A stretch of 64,000 nt of DNA, taken from NCBI RefSeq assembly GCF_000452705.1, contig NZ_CP007014.1, positions 5,238,501-5,302,500 on the forward strand. The letters are read 5' to 3'. The translations under genes and the position numbers were made by a program. Under the pieces are notes generated by a model. That model ran no database searches. It was not told the DNA's origin and saw nothing but the letters and a program-made list of their open reading frames with translations. This DNA comes from Pseudomonas syringae CC1557 (lineage in GTDB: Bacteria; Pseudomonadota; Gammaproteobacteria; Pseudomonadales; Pseudomonadaceae). The number at the start of each line of letters is the position of its first letter. Within the stretch, counting starts at the first letter, position 1. This document shows, piece by piece, positions 12,901-20,269 of this stretch.

Positions 12901-13321
12901 GGGCGTGGATTACGGCTCTGATCTGGATCTGGTGCGCTCGTTGCTGCTGCAAGCGGCCCGGGAAAATCCTCGGGTGCTCAAGGATCCTGAACCCATCGTC
13001 TACTTCCTGAATTTCGGCGAAAGCACCCTCGACCACGAACTGCGCATGCACGTGCGCGACCTGGGCGACCGCAACCCGGTACTGGACGAGATCAACCGCT
13101 TCATCAACCGCGAGTTCAAGAAGCAGCACATCAACATCTCGTTCCGCCAGATGGAGATCTACCTCAAGAACACTCAGGGCCTGGAATACAAACTGGTCCC
13201 CGCCGAGCCGGCCGAAAAAGGCGACGCTCAGACCGGGAAAACCACCCTGCAACCGGTGGACACCAAAGTCGCCCCGGCGACCAAGGATGCGCCGGAGCCG
13301 CCTGAGTTACGGCTAGATTGA
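9917..13321 (+). CDS. mscK: Mechanosensitive channel MscK (KefA)
   Basis: Large MscS-family channel that opens under membrane tension and, in E. coli, is gated with external K+. It has 1134 aa. A signal peptide (about 1-29, ending FPALAA) precedes a long Gln- and Leu-rich periplasmic coiled-coil region (about 30-490). Many membrane helices follow, and a C-terminal MscS core carries the pore-helix and beta-domain stretch GLGFGMQEIFANFISGIMIL and RIGDTITIGALSGTVSKI. The start at 9917 is chosen because the signal peptide follows; the ATG at 9932 is an alternative, and neither has a strong ribosome site. It lies just downstream of the antiporter gene. Confidence 0.93.
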   Translation: MRPVSMFSLRSICAAALFALCLSTFPALAADPPTAQAVQQSLDKIADRKLSDADQKALQQVLEQTLGFLASKEDSEQKLKALKQQLNEAPKQTTDNQRELARLKESKIVPVTQRYGGLDVPQLEQLLSQRSTQQSDLQKELNDANSLTITAQTRPERAQAEISANQTRIQQINNILKNGKDNGKTLTADQRNLLNAELASINALNLLRRQELAGNSQLQDLGGSQHDLLTEKVARQEQEIQDLQTLINDKRRAQSQKTVAELSLEAQKSGGSSLLATESAENLKLSDYLLRGTDRLNELTQQNLKTKQQLDNLTQTDQALSEQINVLSGSLLLSKILYKQKQSLPHLELDKGLADEIANIRLYQFDINQKREQMSTPNAYVDRLLATQPPENVTPQLRRTLLDLAITRSDLLERLNRELSALLNESITLQLNQKQLTSTALSLRSTLDEQMFWIPSNKPLDLEWFQNIWPRLEKQIATLPWTSSLSELSDGLTQRPLLFLPLLLLIGVLTWRRKALYQKLNRLHADIGHFKRDSQWKTPLALLINVLLAMPVALGLALCGYALQIDARGQNANLGEALLQIALAWLVFYTAYRVLAPQGVAQLHFRWETAQVEFLRGWIRRLGLVVLALVAVVAVAEHQPAALADDVLGIGVVLTCYALMTWLLGRLLISSPTHHNASLFRKAIGVAFTALPVALFLAVCFGYYYTALKLSDRLIDTLYLMMIWLMVEATFVRGLGVAARRLAYQRALAKRQAARESGDSDIPVEEPKLDIEQVNQQSLRLIRLALLAGFVGALYLVWAELITVFAYLDNIILYEYTSGTGANMSMVPISLSDFLGAGVIIVTTFVLAGNLPGLLEVLVLSRMNLAQGSAYATTTLLSYTIAGIGFVTTLSTLGVSWDKLQWLVAALSVGLGFGMQEIFANFISGIMILFERPVRIGDTITIGALSGTVSKIRIRATTITDFDRKDIIVPNKTFITGQLINWSLTDTITRVTLKLGVDYGSDLDLVRSLLLQAARENPRVLKDPEPIVYFLNFGESTLDHELRMHVRDLGDRNPVLDEINRFINREFKKQHINISFRQMEIYLKNTQGLEYKLVPAEPAEKGDAQTGKTTLQPVDTKVAPATKDAPEPPELRLD

Positions 13322-13386
13322 GGCTGAATGTGGAATGGCCGGCAGTGTGGGTGGCTGTCGGTTGTTCACGGTTTGCAAGCTGGACG

Positions 13387-13674
13387 CTATAGCCCCTTTA
13401 AGGCCTGTTCAGCTTCAACAATGATCACACCTAGCTTCAAGTCATAGGGCCATTGGTCAACGATGATTCTTGATATACCCAGATCGCGATTTTCTTTTCC
13501 TGGAAGATCATTTCGTGCAATAAAATCTAAAACAACTTGAAGTTTTTGTTTGAAATGCTCGAGCTGACTTACGGTGGTCACTGCCAGTACGTTCGGATCG
13601 GCTAGGTTGATAGCTTCGCTGATGTAATCGACGGCATGTGTGATCTTTTCGATGCATTTGTTTGGGGGTTTCAT
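13387..13674 (-). CDS. Small helical protein, possible orphan immunity protein
   Basis: 95 aa (starting MKPPNKCIEKITHAVDYISEA), predicted mostly alpha-helical, with no signal peptide or membrane segment. I do not recognise a named family. Its size, helical make-up and place at the downstream end of a toxin/immunity island suggest an immunity gene left behind after its toxin tip was lost. That is inference from context only. The start is uncertain: the frame extends to 13776, but the extra residues look unstructured. The 246 bp between it and the next gene upstream hold no supported gene. Confidence 0.5.
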   Translation of the reverse strand: MKPPNKCIEKITHAVDYISEAINLADPNVLAVTTVSQLEHFKQKLQVVLDFIARNDLPGKENRDLGISRIIVDQWPYDLKLGVIIVEAEQALKGL

Positions 13675-13920
13675 GGTTGTGCAGGACCCATGAGCAGGAG
13701 TTGGAGCAACCGAGAAAGCAGGCGTCACGGCCTTCATTGATGCAGGCTTTTTGAGCGATTCGCGCAACACTTTCAACGCTCACGACAGGTATCTAAAGCT
13801 CGATTGCTGAAGGGCGCCATGTACCTTCGGGAAGCTACTCACTATTGGTGGGACTTTCGGTCCTTAGCCATCTTGGCCGTCAACATTTTTTACGCCTATT
13901 TTTGGCGCGCCTCTGTAAGT

Positions 13921-14163
13921 TCAAGACAAAAATGAGTAGGCCGCCTCCAAATCTCCGTAGGACTGTAAATTTGTCTCGGTGAAAAGCTCGTATCCTGGAA
14001 TATCTCGGGGCTCAACCATTTCCGTTATCTGGCCTCGCTCTGCTCGGCATAGCAAACTCTCAAGGCTCAACAATAATGTTAAAACGTCAGGGTCGCGCAG
14101 CTTATAAAACCCAAGTTTGTCGCGAAGCGTTGTGGCAGCCAATTTCAACGCCTTAGCATTCAT
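13921..14163 (-). CDS. Hypothetical 80-aa protein, possible orphan immunity protein
   Basis: 80 aa, charged and helical at the N-terminus (MNAKALKLAATTLRDKLGF), with an acidic C-terminal half and no membrane segment. Its ATG is preceded by AGGAG about ten bases upstream, which supports it as a real gene. The family is not recognised. It sits downstream of the broken toxin-tip cassette, in the same orientation and with similarly AT-rich codons, as expected of stacked immunity genes in polymorphic toxin loci. The 220 bp between it and the broken immunity gene show nothing coding. Confidence 0.5.
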   Translation of the reverse strand: MNAKALKLAATTLRDKLGFYKLRDPDVLTLLLSLESLLCRAERGQITEMVEPRDIPGYELFTETNLQSYGDLEAAYSFLS

Positions 14164-14383
14164 ATTTATGTTACTCCTAATTATCTATCGTGCCGATTAG
14201 CATAGGCGTAGACCATTCACTACGATTAGTTGCTATACTTCAGACCTACTCTAAGCCCCACCGGAATTTTTATGTTAAAACTCTATTACGGCTTTGAGTT
14301 TCATAACGACCTACATCAATAAATCTGAACTGATCGTCAATTTAATGCACAAAGTACATTTCACTGCCACTTGCTCACTGAGT

Positions 14384-14688
14384 TATTTTTGATTTCGCTT
14401 TTCACGAAGCATCTTTAGAATCGGAGGTTCGCCCCCCCATAATCTCAATTGAAAATACTGCATATACGTGCTCTAAATCACTATATTTTTGAAGCCCTTT
14501 TTCAGTAAAACGATAACGCCCCGGAACTTCTCCCACCTCTAAAGGAGAAAAGATACTTCTCGACTTTGCCAACTCCAGAAGTGGCCTTAAGTCATCATAT
14601 AGACGTGCAGCTTGAATGTCTTTTTGGGCGTACTCTTTTAATTTATTTTCTAGGTTTTTGCCGCGATTTCAATTTTATCTACATCCAT
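14384..14688 (-). pseudogene. Frameshifted immunity gene of the orphan toxin tip
   Basis: A start codon at 14688 lies two bases past the toxin stop and is preceded by an AGGAAAC ribosome site. It opens as MDVDKIEIAAKT and then hits TAG at once. The next frame continues cleanly as NLENKLKEYAQKDIQAARLY and so on to a TAA at 14384-14386. The switch falls in a run of five A (T on the plus strand, 14655-14659); six A would restore one frame of 101 aa. I therefore read this as a single-base deletion in a homopolymer. Position and size fit a cognate immunity protein. The rest of the reading frame is intact, so the lesion may be recent, phase-variable or a sequencing error. Confidence 0.6.
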
Positions 14689-14690
14689 TT

Positions 14691-15701
14691 TCAGTTTCCT
14701 ATTGTCCCAATTCTCACAGCTGGAGCCCAGCTTCCACGGTCTGGAACTATGTATTGTATTGCTTCAGAAGAACGCTCAATTACGCCTCCTAGTTCACTCA
14801 TTGGAGCGATCTCACTAACATAGACCTTAGTAGATTTTAATGGTTTTATTTCATATATACCATACGTTACGCCCTCGCTCTCCAAAGGTAATCCAAAAAA
14901 ATCGGCTAATGTCTTATCAGACTCAGAGGCTTTCATTAATTCTTTGCGCGTTGTGAAATAAGGTGAATATTCTGGATAGTCACCGCCTTCCACCACGATT
15001 TTTACTAATGGCTCATCTATAGTTTTTACAACCGGAAGAGCTTTACCAGATGCTAGTTGCCCCAGCGCTCTGTTATAGAGAGTCTCGCTAGACGCATTGG
15101 GCGCTGATCTTGCGAGAGCATCATAATAAGCCTGTCACTCTGGTGTAGCAAGATAAGCATCTATCTCAACTTTTTTAACGCCCAGCATTTTGAATGTAAG
15201 AAACTTTTTAATCTGCTGCTCTACTGATATAAATTCTGGATCTTGCTTGGCGTAGTGCTCACGCATGGTCACGGGCTCAACTTTAGCCAACGGTGCCGGC
15301 CCATCAACCCGCAACTCAGGCTCAGCCAATAGCCTTCGCTCATTACGCGCCAACCAATTCGCAAACTGCTTGTTCGAAATCTCGGACTGAAGCTTGGCAC
15401 TGCGTGCTGCGATGCTGTCCATGCTGCCCATCAGGCCTGCCTTGACCTGCCCACGCGTCATATAGGTCACGATGGCCGTAAAGAGCAGCACCACCAGTTG
15501 CTCTTGGCCCTTTGCAAATTGACGGGCGGCACGATCAATGCGCTCCTGGATTACGCATGCCGAACCACCGGTAGGATCGAGGCCCTCGGGTTTCAGACCT
15601 TCGTCAGCGTGCCAGGCGGTAGCAAAGATTATTATCTTGACAGAAGGATTGAGCATCAAACTTTGAGAACTATCCAATAAATAATTATTTTGGAGGGTCA
15701 A
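14691..15701 (-). pseudogene. Orphan toxin-tip cassette interrupted by a TGA stop
   Basis: Residues about 25-134 match residues about 175-284 of the intact toxin upstream, then diverge into a different C-terminal tip. The frame is stopped by TGA at 15135-15137 (context LATPE-stop-QAYYDAL) but continues without any other stop to 14691, with sensible sequence (KEYSPYF-type region, then YGIYEIKPLKSTKVYVSEIAP). TGG to TGA would explain it. The N-terminal 174 residues of a full toxin are missing; the first 25 residues here are unrelated filler. The tip family is not certain, and a NADase/ADP-ribosyltransferase-like fold is only a guess. This is a silent alternative tip of the kind seen in CDI and Rhs loci, now further inactivated. 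Confidence 0.65.
15298..15627 (-). repeat. 330-bp direct repeat, cassette copy
   Basis: Aligns without gaps to 16902-17231; I count about 27 mismatches by eye (about 92% identity). It encodes the end of the conserved pre-tip region. Both boundaries are sharp: upstream it breaks at the codon for the Phe/Ala of FATAW, and downstream after RVDGPA, exactly where the toxin tips begin. It could serve as the recombination arm for tip exchange. Confidence 0.85.
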
Positions 15702-15966
15702 ATTTCTTCCCTGTCCATACGGCTATAGAGCCTCCAATTATAATTAGCAGCACGGTGGGCGGAGCCATGAGCAGGCAGAGCGCGAGGTAAGGTAAGGATT
15801 TTCTACCACAGGTGCATTTTCTATATATAAGCCCATACAGAGGAAGTAGATGCTCCCAGATCCAATAAACTGAAAAAACATCGACCAATAACATGAAGAA
15901 AACGAATATTGCCGCCCCCACTCTGAACAGTGTAGGCGACATAGAACGCGCCACTGTCTGAATCAT
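15685..15966 (-). CDS. Small membrane protein in the toxin operon
   Basis: 93 aa with two clear transmembrane helices (about residues 14-36, FRVGAAIFVFFMLLVDVFSV, and about 60-84, LALCLLMAPPTVLLIIIGG) joined by a short loop with the pair CTC. Its ATG overlaps the stop of the immunity gene by one base (TGATG), so it is translationally coupled as the third gene of the toxin operon. The family is not recognised. It could be an accessory immunity factor or help a toxin that acts at the membrane; both are inference. Its end overlaps the beginning of the orphan cassette frame. Confidence 0.6.
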   Translation of the reverse strand: MIQTVARSMSPTLFRVGAAIFVFFMLLVDVFSVYWIWEHLLPLYGLIYRKCTCGRKSLPYLALCLLMAPPTVLLIIIGGSIAVWTGKKFDPPK

Positions 15967-16292
15967 CACCTAACGGGTGGTTCTTGGTATAAGATGCCTG
16001 TGGGTAGTTTTACTTTTAGCCCATTAGCTGATTGAGACGCGATATAGCTCACATCCATAATGGCTCGAGCTAGCTCGTAGTCCGTATCTTCAAACTCTTT
16101 AGCTCCTAGAGCGCCAAGTGACAAATCATGAAGCCTCGACTTGTCTTTTTCAACGCCTTCGAAAACTGCCTTGACATAGAGGAGCTGATTAATTACCGAT
16201 GTATACACTGGGAACTGGGGATTACGCGCGCACCGATCCTCAGCAAGTATAAGAGCGTGATTTATATATTCCATTGCAGTATTAAATTTCAT
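15966..16292 (-). CDS. Tsi6-like immunity protein
   Basis: 108 aa, helical, cytosolic. From memory its sequence pattern matches the Tsi6 family, which neutralises the P. aeruginosa NAD(P)-degrading effector Tse6. The features are YI-x2-AL near the N-terminus, D-R-x-A-R-N-P, S-x2-NQL-x-Y, the stretch LHDLSLGALGAKEFEDTD with EL-x-RA, and a closing GLKVKLP. The start overlaps the toxin stop by four bases (ATGA), typical of a toxin-immunity pair. The immunity role is inferred from family resemblance and coupling. It is intact, as expected next to an intact toxin. Confidence 0.75.
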   Translation of the reverse strand: MKFNTAMEYINHALILAEDRCARNPQFPVYTSVINQLLYVKAVFEGVEKDKSRLHDLSLGALGAKEFEDTDYELARAIMDVSYIASQSANGLKVKLPTGILYQEPPVR

Positions 16293-17755
16293 AGCTCACC
16301 CGAGTCTATCAGTTTGAATAATTCTCGTTGATCCGAGGTCAATTGCCTAGCACCGCCTATAGCATCATAAGGTTCCTTGGGTATAGAAAATTTGTCTAGT
16401 ATCGGAGCAGCCGTGCTACGAAGCACTGTGACTTTTTCTGTGCTCTGATAAATATTTAAAACTCGTCGCGCCTCATAATTTGTTTTATAAATTAATGAAT
16501 TAGGATTAATCCCAAGCTCTGTAGGCTTCACATTTGGAGTGAGAGAATACCACATACCCTGCCTTCCTCCTGGAACTTGAAACTGCCATAGCTTCTTGCC
16601 TGAGTTGATTGTCTCTAAGGTGACGGGCTTCGTAAAATCTATACCTTCCAAGTACGGCTTGTAGTGCTCTTCAGTAAAACCTCTGGATTCAAAATATCTC
16701 GCAGCAATCTCTTTATTTTCTCGGATCGAAATATCCTTTAGTACATCGCCCGTTCGTCCAAATTTTTTATTTAAGTATTCGCGACGTAGCTTTGCCAATT
16801 TTTCAGTATCTAGCTCCGGCGGCTCAGGCATGGGTTCCGATTGCGGTTTAGACTTTTCATATGGCCTATCCAAGTCAGGTGATTCTTTTCTAAACTGAGC
16901 AGGCCCATCAACCCGCAACTCAGGCTGAGCTAACAACTTCTGCTCATTACGCGCCAGCCAATTCGCAAATTGCTTGTTCGAAATCTCGGACTGAAGCTTG
17001 GCACTGCGCGCTGCGATGCTATCCATGCTGCCCATGAGGCCTGCCTTGACCTGTCCACGTGTCATATAGGTCACAATTGCAGTAAAGAGCAGCAGCACGA
17101 GCTGCTCTTGGCCCTTTGCAAATTGACGGGCGGCACGATCAATGCGCTCCTGGATTTCGTATGCCGAACCACCGGTAGGGTCGAGACCCTCGGGTTTCAG
17201 ACCTTCGTCAGCGTGCCAGGCAGTCGCGAAGCCTTCCTGCAAGGTAGAAAGGCACGCAGGCAGACCTTGGTAAAAATATTCAGCGATAGATGAGAGGCCC
17301 AGCGCCAGCAGAATCAGATTGCCAACCTGTAGACCGATGCCCGCGCCAGCTGCCGCTACTGGCACAGCGCCGACACCAAAGAAGAACGCCCCGGCAACAC
17401 CGCCAGCGACTGTCCCGACCGCAACACTGCCGCCCAAAATCATTGCCACTTCTTTGACCAGTTGCAGTAGCACGGGGAGGATCTGTTCGATCTCTATGGA
17501 AACCCACTTACGTCTGAGATTTGACTCGATGATGGGATAGGAAAGCCTCATCGCCGCTTTCACCGAGTCAATCCGGTTGCCCCCCATGAATCCGTAAGCT
17601 TGAGTCGCGGTGGTATTGACGCGTCGGGTGAAGCCATTCCAGCTGTCATGAGTGCTCTGCAGCCCATCGCTGTAAGCTTGATTCAACGTGTTGAATTTAT
17701 CATCGAGGTTTCGCTCGATGTCATCCCAGCTTGGAATATTGGCTAAAAGGTCCAT
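16289..17755 (-). CDS. Polymorphic toxin with Tse6-like C-terminal domain
   Basis: 488 aa. Residues 1-284 form a conserved delivery module: a helical N-terminus (MDLLANIPSWDDIERNLD), a long Ala/Gly-rich hydrophobic stretch (about 108-160, includes GGSVAVGTVAGGVAGAFFFG) and the pre-tip region shared with the downstream cassette; it resembles the Pseudomonas DUF6861-type module. After a Pro/Glu linker, the tip (about 300-488) carries LWQFQVPGGRQGMWYS, ELGINP, VLRSTAAP and IGGARQ, like the toxin-46/Tse6 class that hydrolyses NAD(P). The adjacent Tsi6-like gene supports this. No PAAR, Rhs or signal peptide is present, so the secretion route is unknown; type VI secretion is plausible. The gene is intact. 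Confidence 0.75.
   Translation of the reverse strand: MDLLANIPSWDDIERNLDDKFNTLNQAYSDGLQSTHDSWNGFTRRVNTTATQAYGFMGGNRIDSVKAAMRLSYPIIESNLRRKWVSIEIEQILPVLLQLVKEVAMILGGSVAVGTVAGGVAGAFFFGVGAVPVAAAGAGIGLQVGNLILLALGLSSIAEYFYQGLPACLSTLQEGFATAWHADEGLKPEGLDPTGGSAYEIQERIDRAARQFAKGQEQLVLLLFTAIVTYMTRGQVKAGLMGSMDSIAARSAKLQSEISNKQFANWLARNEQKLLAQPELRVDGPAQFRKESPDLDRPYEKSKPQSEPMPEPPELDTEKLAKLRREYLNKKFGRTGDVLKDISIRENKEIAARYFESRGFTEEHYKPYLEGIDFTKPVTLETINSGKKLWQFQVPGGRQGMWYSLTPNVKPTELGINPNSLIYKTNYEARRVLNIYQSTEKVTVLRSTAAPILDKFSIPKEPYDAIGGARQLTSDQRELFKLIDSGEL
16902..17231 (-). repeat. 330-bp direct repeat, copy in the intact toxin gene
   Basis: Partner of 15298-15627, in the same orientation, about 1.3 kb apart. 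It covers codons of about residues 175-284 of the toxin, ending where the variable tip begins. Confidence 0.85.
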
Positions 17756-18535
17756 TTACAAATCGCAGTCCTTGGATTGAGGAGGCTCGCGTGGCTGGCC
17801 CAAAATTGACGCAGCCTGCCCCATGTGCGCGTAGCTTGGTCGAACCTGAGTTCTTGAGTCAGATCTCAAGACAGACTCATTTTTCTCATCTACGAAACAG
17901 ACCACAACAGTGACAATAAGCCATCATTATAACGAGTTCACGCTTAACGTGACGGAACGTCTGGATATTTACTAACTGAGGGCTCTTTAGTCACTCTGTA
18001 CTAAAACTCTTCGGCTATGTCGTATCCGACCGAAAATGCGGCGCTGTCACTGTAGTTGAAACGGCGCAACACCCCGGTGTGTCTTCTTTTCTGCTTCCAG
18101 GAACTGTAACCGTTTTGACAGATGCATTGGCCGTCTTTATTGGGCCCGAGGCATCTTCATTAGTTTTGGGCGAATGCGTCTGTAGCTTAATTCCTACGGG
18201 ATTTTTAGAACTTTACGGTTAGTGCGTGTCAGTTGCAGATGTAACAAAAACGCTCTGAGAGGTTGATGCTGCGCACCAGACTCACACCGCGACCTGTCAG
18301 CTTTCGCGAATACCGCAGTGCTGGCTCCTCTGCCCCAATAGGTATTTAAAGCATCAGCGTTTGCGGGCGGTTTAGCGTTCGCGACCAGGTTGTCTGATGA
18401 TGGCAACCCTGAATTGACGCGTGCTTTTTGGAGGTGGTATCTGTCTGTTGCCGTGCCGCAGGTGATCTCTGACTTGCGTTAAAAAGCGCGCATCAACCGA
18501 GCTGCAACACCCGGTTGCGCGTGAACGTCCCTGAA
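17756..18535. other. 780-bp gene-free stretch at the island edge
   Basis: No convincing gene on either strand: the short open frames here (60-70 codons) have no ribosome site, family resemblance or sensible composition. Base composition is mixed and lower in GC than the flanking core genes. It must contain the toxin operon promoter, which I cannot place with confidence; the toxin ATG is preceded only by a weak AAGGA. Confidence 0.5.
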
Positions 18536-20269
18536 TCAGCCCTCAACCCGCCCGATCACTGACTTGGCTTCGAAGTAGCCGCCAGGCTCCTTGCCAATCT
18601 TCAACTGCCCGGCACACGGCGCCAGAATCGACGTCTCCATCTTCATCGCTTCCATGATCGCGATCACCTGACCTCTCTCTACGGTTGCGCCCTCCTCGAC
18701 CGCCCACGCGTGCAGATTACCGGCAACCGGCGTCAGCACGGCGTGTGGGTCCGGGGCCTCGGCAGCGGGTTGGCTGGCGTCAGCCGGTGCTGGCGAGTTC
18801 AGGCTCATGCCACGCAGCAGCGCAGCAGGCAGCCCCAGCTCATGGCGTTTGCCGTCGATTTCGACGAAGGTGCGCAGCACGCCAGGGTCGGCCGGTGCAG
18901 TGTTGCGCGGTGCAATGGTGACCTGTTCGGCGAAGTCGGTTTCGATCCAGCGGGTGTGTACCGCGAAGGTGTCGGCGGCGGTAAAGTCAGCATGGTCCAT
19001 GACCGCCCTATGGAACGGCAGCACGGTGGCGACGCCTTCCACCTTGAATTCGGCCAGGGCGCGACGGGCGCGGCTGATGGCCTGTTCACGGGTTGCGCCG
19101 GTGACGATCAGTTTGGCAATCATCGAATCGAAATTCGGTGATACCCGTGAGCCTTCAGTCACGCCGGTGTCCAGGCGCACGCCCGGCCCGGAGGGTGGCT
19201 GGAAGACGTCGATGCTGCCCGGCGTCGGCAGAAAGCCGTTGCCTGCATCTTCGGCATTGATGCGGAATTCAAAGCTGTGGCCGCGTGGCACAGGCGTGCC
19301 GTCGAACGACAGCGGCAAGCCGTCGGCCACGCGCAATTGTTCGATGACCAGATCAATGCCGCTGGTTTCTTCAGTGACCGGGTGCTCCACCTGCAAGCGC
19401 GTGTTGACCTCCAGAAACGACAGCGTGCCATCGCCACTGAGCAGGAACTCCACGGTTCCGGCACCGACATAACCGGCTTCGGCGCAGACTGCACGGGCTG
19501 AGTCGTGGATACGCTGGCGCAAGTCTTCGTTCAGGTAGGGCGCCGGAGCCTCTTCGATCAGCTTCTGGTTGCGACGTTGCAGTGAGCAGTCGCGGGTGCC
19601 CACAACGACCACCCGGCCATGACGGTCGGCAATGATCTGCGCTTCGATATGGCGTGGACGGTCCAGAAAGCGCTCGACGAAGCACTCGCCACGGCCAAAC
19701 GCCGAAACGGCTTCACGCACGGCGGACTCGTAAAGCTCGGCAACTTCATCAAGCTTCCAGGCGACTTTCAGGCCACGACCACCACCGCCGAACGCCGCTT
19801 TGATAGCAATCGGCAGGCCGTGCTGTTCGGCAAAGGCGACCACTTCGGAGGCGTCGTTTACCGGGTCTTCAGTACCGGCCACCAGCGGCGCACCGACTTT
19901 AAGGGCGATACGTCGGGCCTGAACCTTATCGCCCAGTGCGTCGATGGTCGCAGGATCGGGGCCGATCCAGGTCAGACCGGCGTCGATCACCGCGCGGGCG
20001 AATTCGGCGCGCTCCGAGAGGAAGCCATAGCCTGGGTGAACCGCATCGGCACCCGCACGGGCAGCCACCGCCAGCAGTTTCTCGATGTTCAGGTAGGTGT
20101 CAGTCGGGCGCTCGCCCTGCAAGCCATATGCTTCATCGGCCTGGCGCACATGCAGCGCATCGATATCAGCATCTGCATACACCGCTACTGAAGCAACGCC
20201 ATAGTCACGGCAGGCACGGGCAATACGGACGGCAATTTCGCCACGGTTGGCAATCAGAACCTTTTTCAT
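18536..20269 (-). CDS. Biotin carboxylase with C-terminal biotin-carrier domain
   Basis: 577 aa combining an AccC-type biotin carboxylase and a BCCP domain in one chain. The N-terminal ATP-grasp enzyme ([18 protein letters not shown], then [12 protein letters not shown] and a Gly-rich loop [10 protein letters not shown] near 165) is followed by the conserved [15 protein letters not shown] (near 290). The biotinyl domain has EAMKMETS with the acceptor Lys at 543. No carboxyltransferase subunit is nearby, so this is unlikely to be the housekeeping acetyl-CoA carboxylase. It is the last gene of the 5-oxoproline operon; its ATG overlaps the stop of the PxpB-PxpC gene by four bases. The acceptor of the carboxyl group is unknown. 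Confidence 0.9.
   Translation of the reverse strand: MKKVLIANRGEIAVRIARACRDYGVASVAVYADADIDALHVRQADEAYGLQGERPTDTYLNIEKLLAVAARAGADAVHPGYGFLSERAEFARAVIDAGLTWIGPDPATIDALGDKVQARRIALKVGAPLVAGTEDPVNDASEVVAFAEQHGLPIAIKAAFGGGGRGLKVAWKLDEVAELYESAVREAVSAFGRGECFVERFLDRPRHIEAQIIADRHGRVVVVGTRDCSLQRRNQKLIEEAPAPYLNEDLRQRIHDSARAVCAEAGYVGAGTVEFLLSGDGTLSFLEVNTRLQVEHPVTEETSGIDLVIEQLRVADGLPLSFDGTPVPRGHSFEFRINAEDAGNGFLPTPGSIDVFQPPSGPGVRLDTGVTEGSRVSPNFDSMIAKLIVTGATREQAISRARRALAEFKVEGVATVLPFHRAVMDHADFTAADTFAVHTRWIETDFAEQVTIAPRNTAPADPGVLRTFVEIDGKRHELGLPAALLRGMSLNSPAPADASQPAAEAPDPHAVLTPVAGNLHAWAVEEGATVERGQVIAIMEAMKMETSILAPCAGQLKIGKEPGGYFEAKSVIGRVEG

Noticed and set aside
14566..14823. 85-codon plus-strand frame in the toxin island
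   Set aside because: Lies antisense to the toxin tip and immunity remnants; no ribosome site.
18194..18406. 70-codon minus-strand frame upstream of the toxin gene
   Set aside because: No ribosome site, family pattern or supporting context.
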